This document shows positions 42,766-54,239 of a stretch of DNA of 60,661 bases, in pieces; position 1 is the stretch's first letter; the number at the start of each line of letters is the position of its first letter. The notes under the pieces are model-generated. The model was not told the origin of the DNA, searched no databases, and saw only the letters and a program-made list of their open reading frames with translations. Made by a program: the position numbers and the translations under genes. Origin of the DNA: Myxococcales bacterium (GTDB taxonomy: Bacteria; Myxococcota_A; Polyangia; Polyangiales; Polyangiaceae); assembly GCA_016191785.1 (NCBI GenBank), contig JACPVJ010000051.1:1-60661 (forward strand). The letters are read 5' to 3'.

Positions 42766-43203
42766 ATGAGCGCAGACAGCCCCGGAGCTCTCTTCACCCC
42801 CGACCACCGCCACTGTGACGAGCTGTGGGCTCAGATCGAGGAGGTCGCGGACGATTCGAAGGCCGCCGCCGAGCGCTACGCCGCCTTCGATCGCGCCATG
42901 CGCCGGCACTTCGCGATGGAAGAAGAGGTCCTGTTCCCTGCCCTCGAGGACGCGACGGGTATGCACGGCGGCGGTCCGACCCACGTGATGCGGATGGAGC
43001 ACGCTCAGATGAAGCGCATGCTCGACGAGATGACCGCGGCGGTGGAGCGCGGCGACGTCTCGGGCGCGCTCGATCAGGGTGACACGCTCTTGATGCTGAT
43101 CCAGCAGCACAACGTGAAGGAAGAGGGCATCCTCTATCCGATGTGCGACAACGTGCTGGCGCCCGCGTGGGCCGAGCTCAGCGAGAAGTTGAGCAAGTAC
43201 TGA
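42766..43203 (+). CDS. Hemerythrin (HHE) domain protein
   Basis: The 145-residue protein is one hemerythrin four-helix bundle. Iron-ligand candidates are in TPDHRHCDELW, MRRHFAMEEEVLFPALE (HxxxE), HVMRMEHAQMKRML (HxxxxH) and QQHNVKEEGILYPMC (HxxxE). Such proteins bind O2 or NO or repair iron-sulfur centres (YtfE/Ric type). The ATG at 42766 has GGAG 7 nt upstream. The gene is divergent from the TetR-DUF2249 regulator across a perfect palindrome, so co-regulation is likely. Its stop is 1 bp from the convergent TonB-like gene. Confidence 0.93.
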   Translation: MSADSPGALFTPDHRHCDELWAQIEEVADDSKAAAERYAAFDRAMRRHFAMEEEVLFPALEDATGMHGGGPTHVMRMEHAQMKRMLDEMTAAVERGDVSGALDQGDTLLMLIQQHNVKEEGILYPMCDNVLAPAWAELSEKLSKY

Positions 43204-43204
43204 G

Positions 43205-44059
43205 CTACAGCACCCGCTCGCTGGTCACCCGCGCCGAGATCACGCGGCTCGGCGTCGCGCCGATGTCCGCCACGTCGAACTCGGCGCCGGCACCCGAGCC
43301 CCGCACGGGGTGCTTCGGGTCGGCGCCGCTCGGGAGCTGCACCTTGGCCCGGACGCGGACCGCGACGCTCAGCCCGTTCGCGCCAGGTGGGACGCGCAGG
43401 CGCTTGCCGGCGAGCGAACGCTCGAGGGCTCGCGTGACCCCGGCCCAGCCGCCGCGGTCCTCGGTCAGCGAGACGCTGGTCACCCGCCCGTCGCGATCGG
43501 CGATCACCAGGAACGTCGCCTCGCCTTCCCGCGGGCCCGCGCCGATGGCGGCGCCGCGGGCGAGCGTGGCGACCACACCGCCTCGCCCGAGCCCGCGCTC
43601 TTGGTCCCGCGCCTCGAGAGCTTGGCCGAGCCCACCGGCAGCCTGCGCGCCGGTGGACCACGCCGCCCGCTTCCGCCGATCCGGAAGCCCGGGTGCGAGC
43701 CAGATCTTGCCGAGCCCGAGGTCGACGGGGCGCTCGGCCTCGGGCGGCGCGAGCGCTTCGTCAACCGGCGGCTCGGCCGAGCCCGCCGGCAACGCGACCT
43801 CACCCGCTGGCGCCGTGAGCTGGCGCGGGCCCGGGGAGACAGCCCGCGCCTCCCGGCCCGCGGTGATCGCGCTGCCGTCGCTGCCACCGGATTCCTCGGC
43901 GCGCACCGGCTCGGGAGCCTGCGGTAGCTCGACCACGCTCACTTCGTAGCTCACCGGCGGCGCCACGGGCGCGGGCACCGGCCCGGCGGCCCAACGGCTC
44001 GCGACGGCGGCGCTGGCGTGGAGCACCAGCGCGACGAGCAGCGATCGACCGAGAGCCAT
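43205..44059 (-). CDS. TonB-like periplasm-spanning protein
   Basis: The 284-residue product has an N-terminal anchor (LGRSLLVALVLHASAAVASR), then YEVSVVELP, the strand typical of TonB/AgmX-like proteins. A long Ala/Pro/Glu-rich stretch (residues 45-175) follows. The C-terminal domain resembles TonB_C: EGEATFLVIADRDGRVTSVS, then RALERSLAGKRLRVPPGANG and LSVAVRVRAKVQLPSG. No ExbB/ExbD or receptor genes are adjacent. It may transmit energy or scaffold at the outer membrane, but the TonB assignment is tentative. It is downstream of, and probably independent from, the metalloprotease gene. Confidence 0.65.
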   Translation of the reverse strand: MALGRSLLVALVLHASAAVASRWAAGPVPAPVAPPVSYEVSVVELPQAPEPVRAEESGGSDGSAITAGREARAVSPGPRQLTAPAGEVALPAGSAEPPVDEALAPPEAERPVDLGLGKIWLAPGLPDRRKRAAWSTGAQAAGGLGQALEARDQERGLGRGGVVATLARGAAIGAGPREGEATFLVIADRDGRVTSVSLTEDRGGWAGVTRALERSLAGKRLRVPPGANGLSVAVRVRAKVQLPSGADPKHPVRGSGAGAEFDVADIGATPSRVISARVTSERVL

Positions 44060-44090
44060 GGAAACGCCTTGGGTGCCGCGGGGCCTCAGT

Positions 44091-46372
44091 TCATTGAAGG
44101 CCGCAGCGCTGCGCCATCTGTTCCACGCCGGCGCGGGCCGCAGGTTCCACCCCGGGCAGCGCCCGGAAGCGGGAGAGGGCCTCGCCGCCCCGTGGGCGAT
44201 CGTCGAGCGCGCAGCCGACGATCACCCGCAGGCGCAGCGCCTCGCGCTCGACCCGCGGCAGCCGGAGCTTCTTCTCGAGGGCGCGATCGAGGCGGCGGGC
44301 CGCCTCCGGGTAGCGCCCCGAGTTGTAGAAATTGCGGCCCAGCAGGTACTCGGGCAGGCCGTCGTCGGGAGCGGCCGCGGACCACTCGCCGAGCAGCGCT
44401 GCGGCCTCGCCGAAGTCCCGCCCGAGGCGCACGTCCCCGACCAAGAGCGTGGCGATGGCCGCGCGCTCGCGATCACTCGCGGGGCTGGCCTTCACGTCCA
44501 GGGTGCGCAAGCGATCTTCGTCGGCGACGCCGGCGGCGATGCGCCGGTAGCGCTCGACCGCGCGGGCGAGCTGTCCGGTGGCGAGGTCGAGATCTGCCAG
44601 CGACTCTTCCGCCGAGAGGCGCAAGACGGCGTGCAGCTTCGGATCGCCCGCCAACTCTTCGAAGCGCCGCCGAGCATCGGCGTCATCGCTGGCCTTGATC
44701 GAGCAGCTGCCGAGGCCCGCGCGGGCGCCGAAGTGAGCGCGATCGAGCGCCAACACCCGATCGAACCGCTCGCGGGCGCCGGCGACGTCGCCCTGACCGA
44801 GCCGACCGTGGGCTTCACCCAGGATGCGGTCGACCACGTGGGGGCACTTGCGCCCGAAGATCGCTGGCCGATCGAAGCGTGCTCGGGCCGCTTCGAGGGC
44901 CTGAGCCGACAGCGCTTCTTTGGCCAGCGACGCGCGCCACTCACCCTCGAGCGCGGCCAGATCTTTGCCGCCGGTCAGCGCCGGAAGCGGCGTGCCGGCA
45001 TACCAGCCGCGCACCGCGGCCGCGCCGTGAGCCGCGCGCAGCCACTCGACGAACGCGCCCGCCACGGTGTACGCCTTGCTGCTGTTTTCGCCGAGGAAGC
45101 TCAGGCGAAACACCGAGCCGAGAGGCGGCAAGAGCCCGAGGTCGAGCATCGCGCGGGACCAACCTGCCAGGGTGAGCTGGGGGTCGTCGGACGGGGTCGC
45201 GGCGGTGGCCACCCCCTCGATCCGACCCGGATCGGGGATCCACCCGCCCAGCGGTCCGCTCACGCGGAACGGGCCTGCCCCGAAGCTGCCCGCGATCACG
45301 TGGGCCAGCTCGTGCCCGAGCACCGGGTGCGGGTAGCGCGCGAACTGCACGTACACCTCCCGCCGCCACGGCTTGGCGATGTACGTGCTGGCGGCGCCCA
45401 TCAGCCGACCCTTCTGGGCCTCGGACTCGAAGACCAGCACGGTGATGCGCTCGGGACCGCGGGCCTCGAACCACGCCTCGAGGGCTCGCACGTGTCCGTC
45501 GCACTCGCGACCGAGCAGGCGCGCCTCGTGCTCGGGAATGCTGGGCGCGTAGACGATCTCGCAGCGCTCGCTCGCGTGACTGCGTTCGAGCTCGTCGCGG
45601 ATGCTCGCGCTCGTGCTGAAGTGGCCGAGCCGCGGGCCCGAGAGCGTCAGGAAGAGGGAGCCGGCGGCCGCCAGGCCTCCCGCCAAGGCCACGCCCGGGC
45701 GCCGGCGCGAGGCCAGAGAGAAGCCACCCTCGCCTCGGTCGAGGTGAAACGCGAGCACACCCGCCGCCAGCAGCGAAAGCAGCGAGCCGAGCCGATAGCT
45801 CTCGAGCCGGTCGACCGGCTCGATCACGGTGTCGTACAGCGGCCCGGCGAAGAAGCCGAAGAACGGATCGAACGCGAACACCATCGGGCTCGACCAGAAG
45901 CGCCACAGGCTGAACAAGATCGTGGCGACCGGCGCCGCGAGCGAAAGGAGCACCGCCGCGGTCCGCCGGCGGCGTCGACCCGCCGCCACGAGCCCCGCTG
46001 CTGCACCCCAGGCGCCGCCCACCGCCGCGCCGACACCCGGCCCAAGGGCGAAGATCGCCACCCCGTCCCAGAGGTCACAGAAGCCGACGCGCAGCCCGTG
46101 GAGCAGGGCCGCGACGAGGCCGAGCACCGCCAGCACGAAGCCCGTCGCCACGCCACGACCGAAGGCGTCGAACGCCGTCGCCCGGGTGCTCGACACCGCG
46201 AGGGCCACCGAGATCGCCGCGGTGCTTGGCAAGATCAGGCCGGCGGCCAGCGCGGCCTCGTAGCCCGGCCCGCCGAAGAGCGGCAGAAACCCGGTCGCGA
46301 AGCAGGCCGCCGCCCCGACGGCCAGTCCGACGATCAGCGGGCGACTCGGGAAGAGCGGACCTTGCTCCGTCG

Positions 46373-46376
<4 letters not shown>
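44091..46376 (-). CDS. Membrane zinc metallopeptidase with TPR tail (probable CTG start)
   Basis: The product is 761 residues if translation begins at CTG 46376. That codon overlaps the lon stop (CTGA) and has GAGG 7 nt upstream; no ATG, GTG or TTG occurs in frame before TTG 46232, and starting there would cut into a membrane segment. Residues 15-250 contain about six membrane helices. A periplasmic peptidase-MA-like domain carries HELAH at about 355-359. Residues 480-750 are TPR-like helices (FDRVLALDRAHFGARAGLGS; GEWSAAAPDDGLPEYLLGRN). A membrane-bound protease acting on envelope proteins is inferred. Coupling to lon suggests joint roles in protein quality control. Confidence 0.8.
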
Positions 46377-48781
<2,405 letters not shown>

Positions 48782-48855
48782 ACCCCGACAGTAGTACGCC
48801 CGGGCGCAAAGGCCAGCACGCTGACGCTTCGGCCCGCTTGTGGTATCCCGCCGGT

Positions 48856-49536
48856 GTGAAACCCCACGGCTTGTGCCTGCCGACCCTGGGCGCCGCGCTC
48901 ACCGTCTTGGCGCTGGGTTGCGCGTCGCAAAAGCCCGCCCAAGGGCCGAAAGACGCGCTCGCCGCCTACGCCAACGCGCTCCGGGCGGGGCGCGTCGAAG
49001 CGGCCTACGCGCTCTTGAGCGACGAGGCGAAGAAGCAGCTGCCCTACGAGGCCTTCGCGCGGATGGTGAAAGAGAACCCGGAAGAGGTCCGGGACATCTC
49101 TTCGGCGCTGGCCCGACCCTCGGGGCCGCCGCTGGTCACCGCCACCGTGACCGCGCCCGGCGGCGAGTCGCTGCTCTTGGTGTACGAGGCCGGGCAGTGG
49201 CGGGTGGACGCCTCGGCCATCGACCTCTACAGCCAAGCCTCGCCCGAGGCCGCGGTTCGGGCCTTCATCCGCGCCTTCGAGAACAAGCGCTGGGATGTGC
49301 TGATGCGCTTCGTGCCCGACGGCAAGAAAGAGGGGCTCGACGCCGCCAAGCTGAAGAAGGCCTGGGAGGGCGAGCAGAAGGACGAGCTGACGCGCCTGAC
49401 GCAGGCCCTGGCGGCGGCGCTGCCCACCGCGAAGTTCGAGCGCATCGGCGAGCGCGCCACCATGTCGTACGGCGCGGGGGGCACGGTCGAGCTCGTGCGC
49501 GAGCACGGCGCGTGGAAGGTCGAGGAGTTCCGGTGA
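48856..49536 (+). CDS. Hypothetical lipoprotein
   Basis: The 226-residue protein from GTG 48856 has lipobox LALG-C near residue 19. It is mainly helical with a repeated pattern, DALAAYANALRAGRVEAAYA and then EAAVRAFIRAFENKRWDVLM, each followed by beta strands (LLLVYEAGQWRVDAS; VELVREHGAWKVEEF). This suggests two NTF2/DUF4878-like cystatin-type units. Its stop overlaps the GTG start of hisB. Why a lipoprotein leads a histidine operon is unclear; the coupling may only be for expression. Confidence 0.75.
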   Translation: MKPHGLCLPTLGAALTVLALGCASQKPAQGPKDALAAYANALRAGRVEAAYALLSDEAKKQLPYEAFARMVKENPEEVRDISSALARPSGPPLVTATVTAPGGESLLLVYEAGQWRVDASAIDLYSQASPEAAVRAFIRAFENKRWDVLMRFVPDGKKEGLDAAKLKKAWEGEQKDELTRLTQALAAALPTAKFERIGERATMSYGAGGTVELVREHGAWKVEEFR

Positions 49537-50123
49537 GCGAGCGTCGCGCGCGCGTCGAGCGCACCACCCGCGAGACGTCGGTGACGGTCGAGGTCTGCCT
49601 CGACGGCACGGGTCAGAGCAGCATCGACACCCCCCTCCCCTTCCTGTCGCACATGCTCGAGCAGATCGCGCGGCACGGTGTGATCGACCTGACGGTGAAG
49701 GCCAAGGGCGACGTCGAGGTCGACGGGCACCACACCACCGAGGACGTCGGGTTGGTGCTGGGCCAGGCGGTGCGAGAGGCCCTGGGCCATCGCGCTGGGA
49801 TCAGCCGCTATGGCTCCGCCACGCTGCCGATGGACGAGGCGCTGGTCACCTGCGCCCTCGACCTGTCGGGCAGGCCGTACTTCGTCTGGCGGGTGCCGTT
49901 GCCCAAAGCCAAGATCGGCGAGTTCGACAGCGAGCTGTGCGCGGTGTTCTTCGAGGCCTTCGCCCGCAGCGCCGAGGCCAACCTGCACCTGATGCTGCAC
50001 TCGGGCGAGAACCTGCACCACATCGCCGAGATCTGCTTCAAGTCCTTCGCGCGCGCGCTGCGCAGCGCGGTGACCCGCGATCCCCGCGCCCCGGGCGTGC
50101 CGTCGACCAAGGGCGTCTTGTGA
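49533..50123 (+). CDS. hisB: Imidazoleglycerol-phosphate dehydratase
   Basis: The 196-residue enzyme removes water from imidazoleglycerol phosphate to give imidazoleacetol phosphate in histidine synthesis. The manganese-binding signatures are intact: FLSHMLEQIARHG, HHTTEDVGLVLGQA, SSPLPMDEAL-type ATLPMDEAL, and GENLHHIAEICFKSFARAL. The protein lacks the HisB phosphatase domain found in enterobacteria. The start is GTG 49533 in a GTGA overlap with the preceding lipoprotein. The stop overlaps hisH (TGATG). Confidence 0.97.
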   Translation: MSERRARVERTTRETSVTVEVCLDGTGQSSIDTPLPFLSHMLEQIARHGVIDLTVKAKGDVEVDGHHTTEDVGLVLGQAVREALGHRAGISRYGSATLPMDEALVTCALDLSGRPYFVWRVPLPKAKIGEFDSELCAVFFEAFARSAEANLHLMLHSGENLHHIAEICFKSFARALRSAVTRDPRAPGVPSTKGVL

Positions 50124-50743
50124 TGCAAGTGGCCCTGGTCGACACCGGCCTCGGCAACCTGCGCTCGGTCGAGAAGGCACTGCTCGCCGCCGCCGATCGC
50201 CGCGGCCTCTCGGGGGTCGTGGTCGAGCTCACCGCCGACCCTGATCGGCTCCGCCAGGCCGACAAGCTGGTGTTCCCCGGCCAAGGCGCGTTCCGCGACT
50301 GCATGCGCGCGCTCGGCACGGGCCTGGGCGCCGCGCTGCTCGAGCGCATCGCCGCCGGGACGCCCTACTTCGGCATCTGCCTGGGCCTGCAGGTGTTGCT
50401 CGAGTCGAGCGCCGAGGCCGAGGGCGTGGCGGGGCTCGGGTTGTTCCGCGGCACGGTCGAGCGCCTCACCCCCGACGGCGTGAAGATCCCGCACATGGGC
50501 CACAACCAGCTCGAGCTCGCCGGCGCGGGACACCCCTGGCTCCCCGCCGGCGCGTGGCTCTACTACGTGCACTCGTATCACGCGGTGCCCGCCGACCGAT
50601 CGCTGGTGCTCGCCACCTCGACCCACGGGCCTCACACGATCACCGCCGCCATCGGCCGCGACCACGTGTTCGCGGTGCAGTTCCACCCCGAGAAGAGCCA
50701 GGACACGGGCCTCACGATGCTCGGCGCGTTCTTGGCAGAGTGA
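50123..50743 (+). CDS. hisH: Imidazole glycerol phosphate synthase glutaminase subunit
   Basis: The 206-residue subunit releases ammonia from glutamine for HisF. The class I glutaminase triad is present: Cys in FGICLGLQVLLE, and His and Glu in QFHPEKSQDTG. VDTGLGNLRSVEKAL at the N-terminus is typical of HisH. The ATG at 50123 overlaps the hisB stop. Its partner hisF, usually next to hisA, is not in this window, so the cyclase subunit must be encoded elsewhere. Confidence 0.97.
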   Translation: MQVALVDTGLGNLRSVEKALLAAADRRGLSGVVVELTADPDRLRQADKLVFPGQGAFRDCMRALGTGLGAALLERIAAGTPYFGICLGLQVLLESSAEAEGVAGLGLFRGTVERLTPDGVKIPHMGHNQLELAGAGHPWLPAGAWLYYVHSYHAVPADRSLVLATSTHGPHTITAAIGRDHVFAVQFHPEKSQDTGLTMLGAFLAE

Positions 50744-50750
50744 GCGCGAC

Positions 50751-51479
50751 GTGATCGTCATCCCCGCCATCGATCTGCTCCACGGCAAGGCGGTCCGCCT
50801 GCGTCGCGGCGACTACGATCAGGTCACCTACTACGAGCGCGACCCCGCCGAGATCGCCAGCGAGTGGCGCAGGCTGGTGCCGCGCCTGCACGTAGTCGAT
50901 CTCGAAGGCGCGCGGGCCGGACGCACCGCCCAGCGCGAGCTCGTGGCGCGCATCGTCGCGGCCTTTGGGCCAGGGGTGCAGGTCGGCGGGGGCCTGCGCG
51001 ATCTGCCGACCATCGAGGCCACGATCGACCTCGGCGTCGAGCGGGTGGTGCTCGGCACGGCCGCCATCAAGGACCCCGGGCTGGTACGCCAGGCCGCTTC
51101 TCGGTGGCCCGACCGCGTGATCGTGGCGGTGGACGCCAAAGACGGTTGGGTGGCGACCGAGGGCTGGGAGCAGACCAGCGACCGTCGGGTCGAAGATCTG
51201 GTGCGCGAGCTGTCCGGCCTGCCCCTTGGGGGGCTGCTCTACACCGACATCGAGCGCGACGGCACCGAGGTCGGGCCGAACGTCGAGGCGACCGCGCGGC
51301 TCGCCGCCCAGAGCGAGATCCCGGTGATCGCCAGCGGCGGAGTGGGCACCCTGGCGCACCTCGCGGCCCTGGCCCGCGCGCCCGGTGGCATCGCGGCGGC
51401 GATCGTCGGCCGGGCGCTCCACGAGCAGCGCTTCAGCCTGGCCGAGGCCGTGGCCCACTCCGAACCCGCCGGCGCGTGA
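50751..51479 (+). CDS. hisA: ProFAR isomerase
   Basis: This 242-residue (beta/alpha)8 barrel enzyme isomerises N-(5'-phosphoribosylformimino)-AICAR ribonucleotide. The N-terminal VIPAIDLLHGKAVRL holds the catalytic Asp. The phosphate-binding loops VGGGLRDL and IASGGVGTL and the TDIERDGT segment (second catalytic Asp) are as expected for HisA rather than HisF. The start is GTG 50751, 7 bp after hisH. The operon ends here and no terminator is obvious. Confidence 0.96.
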   Translation: MIVIPAIDLLHGKAVRLRRGDYDQVTYYERDPAEIASEWRRLVPRLHVVDLEGARAGRTAQRELVARIVAAFGPGVQVGGGLRDLPTIEATIDLGVERVVLGTAAIKDPGLVRQAASRWPDRVIVAVDAKDGWVATEGWEQTSDRRVEDLVRELSGLPLGGLLYTDIERDGTEVGPNVEATARLAAQSEIPVIASGGVGTLAHLAALARAPGGIAAAIVGRALHEQRFSLAEAVAHSEPAGA

Positions 51480-51518
51480 ACTCGTCCCGGCGCGGGATCT
51501 TCGCTACCCTGAGCCGGC

Positions 51519-53021
51519 ATGACCCGCCCCGGCCTCGGCACCGACCCCGGCGCGCTCCCCTCGCTCGAGGCCGAGAGCGCTCGCGCCGGCGGCAGCGAGC
51601 CCGCCGGGCTGGCCGGTGAGAGCGTCGGCGATCGCGAGTCCGAGGCGCCGTCGAGCGGGACCTTCGCCGCCGAAGACTTCCTGTTCCATCTGTATCGCGG
51701 CAGCGAGCTGCTCGAGGACAACCGGGTCGGCGAAGCCAAAGAAGAGCTCGAGCGTGCGCTGGCGTTCCAGCCCCAAGACATCGAGGGCCAGGGCCTCCTG
51801 GGCGTGGTCTACTTCCGCCTCGGGCTCTACCCGCGCGCGATCCAGATCTTCGAAGAGATCGTGCGCGCTCGACCCGCCGCCGAGACGCCGCGCCTGAACC
51901 TGGGCCTGTGCTTTCTGAAGACCGGCCAGCTCTTGCGGGCCCGGGACGCGTTCTCCGAGCTCCTCGAGCGAAGCCCGAGTCACAAGCGCGCGGCGGGGTA
52001 CCTGGGACTTTCGCACCAGCGCCTGGGCGAGTTCGAGCAGGCCGCGTCGGCGTTCGATCGCGCGGGCCAACCGCACCTGGCGCGCCGGATGCGCGAGGCC
52101 ATCGCCGATCTGCTCGAGCCGGGGCCGCGGCCCGAGATGCAGGCCGTCCGCGCGGTCGCGGCCGAGGCCGCCGCCGAGCTCGACACCGACGCCCACGCCT
52201 TCACCCGCGCCGAGCAGACCACCGGCGAGCCGGCTCTGGCCGGACACTGGCACCCCCACGAGATCGGCGGCGACGCGCCGCCGCCGTCGCGCTCGTTCAA
52301 ACCCCGCGCGTCGGTGCCGCCGCCGGCATCCCCGGCCGGTGACGCCGGCGTGGCGCTCGAGATCGCCGAACGGCCGATGCCGCCGGGCATCAGCTCTCCA
52401 AGGCAGTTGGTCGAGCGCCTGCTGATCGCGGCGCCCGCCGACGCCCGCGTCGCGCGAAGCAGCGACGAAGTGGTGTTGATCCGCCTCGACGGCGCCTTCG
52501 CCGCACGCCTGGACCGCGTGCGCGCGCTCTTGCCCGAGGCCGGCCCCTTCACCCAGACGACGATCTCGAGGCGCGCCCGCGGGCGCGAGCTCGACGAGCC
52601 CCTGGGCGGCATGCGCACCCCGCTGGTGGTCCTCGACGGGGTCGGCGCGCTGGTGCTCTCGGCCGAGCCCAGCCTGCTGATCACGCGCCTGTCGCGCGAG
52701 CTGTTCTACGCCCGCGAAGATCGGGTGATCGGCTTCGACCTCTCGCTGCGCCACGAGAGCGGTCGGCTCTCGATCGGCGCGATGGAGCACGTGCCCATGG
52801 TCCAGCTCTCGGGCGAAGGCCTGCTCGCGCTGCAGACCAGCAAGGCGCTGTTCGCCGTGCAGGTCAGCGCCGAGCGCCCCGCCCTCTTGCGTGGCGCGAC
52901 CATCGTCGGCTGGGTCGGCAGGATCTTGCCTCAGCCCGCAGCGCCGGGGGACGCGGCGGCGATGCAAGCCGGGTTGGTCAAGATGAACGGCGACGGCGCG
53001 GTGTTCGTCGACGCGCTCTGA
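51519..53021 (+). CDS. TPR protein with C-terminal AIM24-like domain
   Basis: The 500-residue protein has an acidic, disordered N-terminus of about 50 residues. TPR repeats follow in about 50-180 (LYRGSELLEDNRVGEAKEEL, LLGVVYFRLGLYPRAIQIFE, LNLGLCFLKTGQLLRARDAF). A low-complexity Ala/Pro stretch leads to a beta-rich domain from about 325 to 500 (PLVVLDGVGALVLSA, VPMVQLSGEGLLALQ, ATIVGWVGRILPQP). The last domain resembles AIM24/TIGR00266, a tryptophan-RNA-binding-attenuator-like fold of unknown role. No signal peptide is present, so it should be cytoplasmic. The function is unknown. Confidence 0.75.
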   Translation: MTRPGLGTDPGALPSLEAESARAGGSEPAGLAGESVGDRESEAPSSGTFAAEDFLFHLYRGSELLEDNRVGEAKEELERALAFQPQDIEGQGLLGVVYFRLGLYPRAIQIFEEIVRARPAAETPRLNLGLCFLKTGQLLRARDAFSELLERSPSHKRAAGYLGLSHQRLGEFEQAASAFDRAGQPHLARRMREAIADLLEPGPRPEMQAVRAVAAEAAAELDTDAHAFTRAEQTTGEPALAGHWHPHEIGGDAPPPSRSFKPRASVPPPASPAGDAGVALEIAERPMPPGISSPRQLVERLLIAAPADARVARSSDEVVLIRLDGAFAARLDRVRALLPEAGPFTQTTISRRARGRELDEPLGGMRTPLVVLDGVGALVLSAEPSLLITRLSRELFYAREDRVIGFDLSLRHESGRLSIGAMEHVPMVQLSGEGLLALQTSKALFAVQVSAERPALLRGATIVGWVGRILPQPAAPGDAAAMQAGLVKMNGDGAVFVDAL

Positions 53022-53069
53022 GCAGCCGCCGACTCGCGCCGCGCGGCCCGGTGTGGCAGGCTGCGGTCG

Positions 53070-54215
53070 ATGCGGCGTGGAGCGGGGCTATTCGCAATTG
53101 CGCTGTTTGTTGCCTGTGGGCAGACGGAGTCGAGCCCGGCGCCCGACGCATCCGCCACCGGTGGCTCGGCGGGCAAGGCCGAAACGTGCGACGACGGGGT
53201 CGACAACGACAAGAACGGCGCGACCGACTGCGCCGATCCCGACTGCTTCGACGTCTGTGGCTGCAAGGTCAACGAGGACTGCACCAACGGCGGGGACGAC
53301 GACTGCGATGGGGCCATCGACTGCGCGGACCCGGGTTGCAGCGCGCACCATTGCTGCTCCGGCGCTGGCTCCAAGCCCGAGCAGTGCAGCAACGGGTCGG
53401 ACGACGACTGCGATGGGACGATCGACTGTGCGGACTCGGACTGCGCCGCGAACACGTGCTGCAGCAACGCGGCCCCGTCCGTCGAGCAGTGCACGAACGG
53501 CCTCGACGATGATTGCGACGGCAAGACGGACTGCTTCGACCCGGACTGCGGCGCCAGCGCGTGCGGGTGCACCGGGCCGGCGGACTGCGCGATCCCCGAA
53601 AACCCGTGTCTCGGCCGGACGTGCTCGGGCGGCACCTGCGGAACCGAGCCGCTACCCAAAGGCGCGAAGCCCGTTGCGAGCCTGAGCGGCTGGACATTCT
53701 GTTCGAGCCCCGTTTGCATGGCTGGCGGAGTCGTGTCGTCTGGTGGGGGGGACGCCCCGGTACCGGCGAAGACGACGTGCCGGACGCCGATGTGCATGGA
53801 CGGCGCGCTGCAATACACCGAGAAGAACGGCACAAAGTGCCCGAACGGTCTGACGTGCGCGAAGGCCTGCCCGAGCTGCCCCAGCACTTGCACGGGGTGC
53901 GAAGATGCATCGGTTTGCCCTCCCGGTGACGACTGCAAGGTGCCGAAATGCGTGGGACAGGCTTGCGGCTACGCCGCTCTCCCGAAGGGCCACCTGACGT
54001 CGGCGAACAAGTCCGGCGACTGCCTGCTCCACGTGTGCGGCTGGGCAGGCGAGTCCCTGGCGGTGGCCGACGACACCGACCTGCCGGACGACGGGAACCC
54101 CTGCACCTTCGACTTCTGTACGAGCGGCAAGCCGACGTACACGAACGCACCCACCGGCACGCCGTGCGGGGCCGGTGGGAAGGTCTGCGACGGCAAAGGC
54201 GCCTGCGCGCCGTGA
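53070..54215 (+). CDS. MopE-like Cys/Asp-repeat lipoprotein
   Basis: The 381-residue lipoprotein (LFVA-C at residue 16) has four repeats of a Cys/Asp motif in residues 35-165: CDDGVDNDKNGATDCADPDC, CTNGGDDDCDGAIDCADPGC, CSNGSDDDCDGTIDCADSDC and CTNGLDDDCDGKTDCFDPDC. The DNDxDGxxDC core is the putative metal-binding motif of MopE-type proteins, and Ca or Cu binding is plausible. The rest, residues 170-381, is also Cys-rich with paired-cysteine blocks (CPSCPSTCTGC; CTFDFC). Such proteins are abundant on myxobacterial surfaces. The gene is convergent with an NmrA-type gene over a hairpin. Confidence 0.85.
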   Translation: MRRGAGLFAIALFVACGQTESSPAPDASATGGSAGKAETCDDGVDNDKNGATDCADPDCFDVCGCKVNEDCTNGGDDDCDGAIDCADPGCSAHHCCSGAGSKPEQCSNGSDDDCDGTIDCADSDCAANTCCSNAAPSVEQCTNGLDDDCDGKTDCFDPDCGASACGCTGPADCAIPENPCLGRTCSGGTCGTEPLPKGAKPVASLSGWTFCSSPVCMAGGVVSSGGGDAPVPAKTTCRTPMCMDGALQYTEKNGTKCPNGLTCAKACPSCPSTCTGCEDASVCPPGDDCKVPKCVGQACGYAALPKGHLTSANKSGDCLLHVCGWAGESLAVADDTDLPDDGNPCTFDFCTSGKPTYTNAPTGTPCGAGGKVCDGKGACAP

Positions 54216-54217
54216 TG

Positions 54218-54238
54218 CCGGCGCGGCGACGCGCCCGG
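54218..54238. terminator. Terminator-like hairpin between convergent genes
   Basis: CCGGCGCG (54218-54225) pairs with CGCGCC/GG (54230-54238, one-base bulge) around GCGA, in the 24-bp gap between two convergent stops. A tetraloop hairpin of this strength in so short a gap suits a shared terminator. No U tract is present. Confidence 0.5.
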
Positions 54239-54239
54239 A

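Noticed and set aside
46229..46232. TTG 46232 as start of the membrane metalloprotease
   Set aside because: It falls inside a hydrophobic segment and has no ribosome site, whereas CTG 46376 overlaps the lon stop and has GAGG at a good distance.
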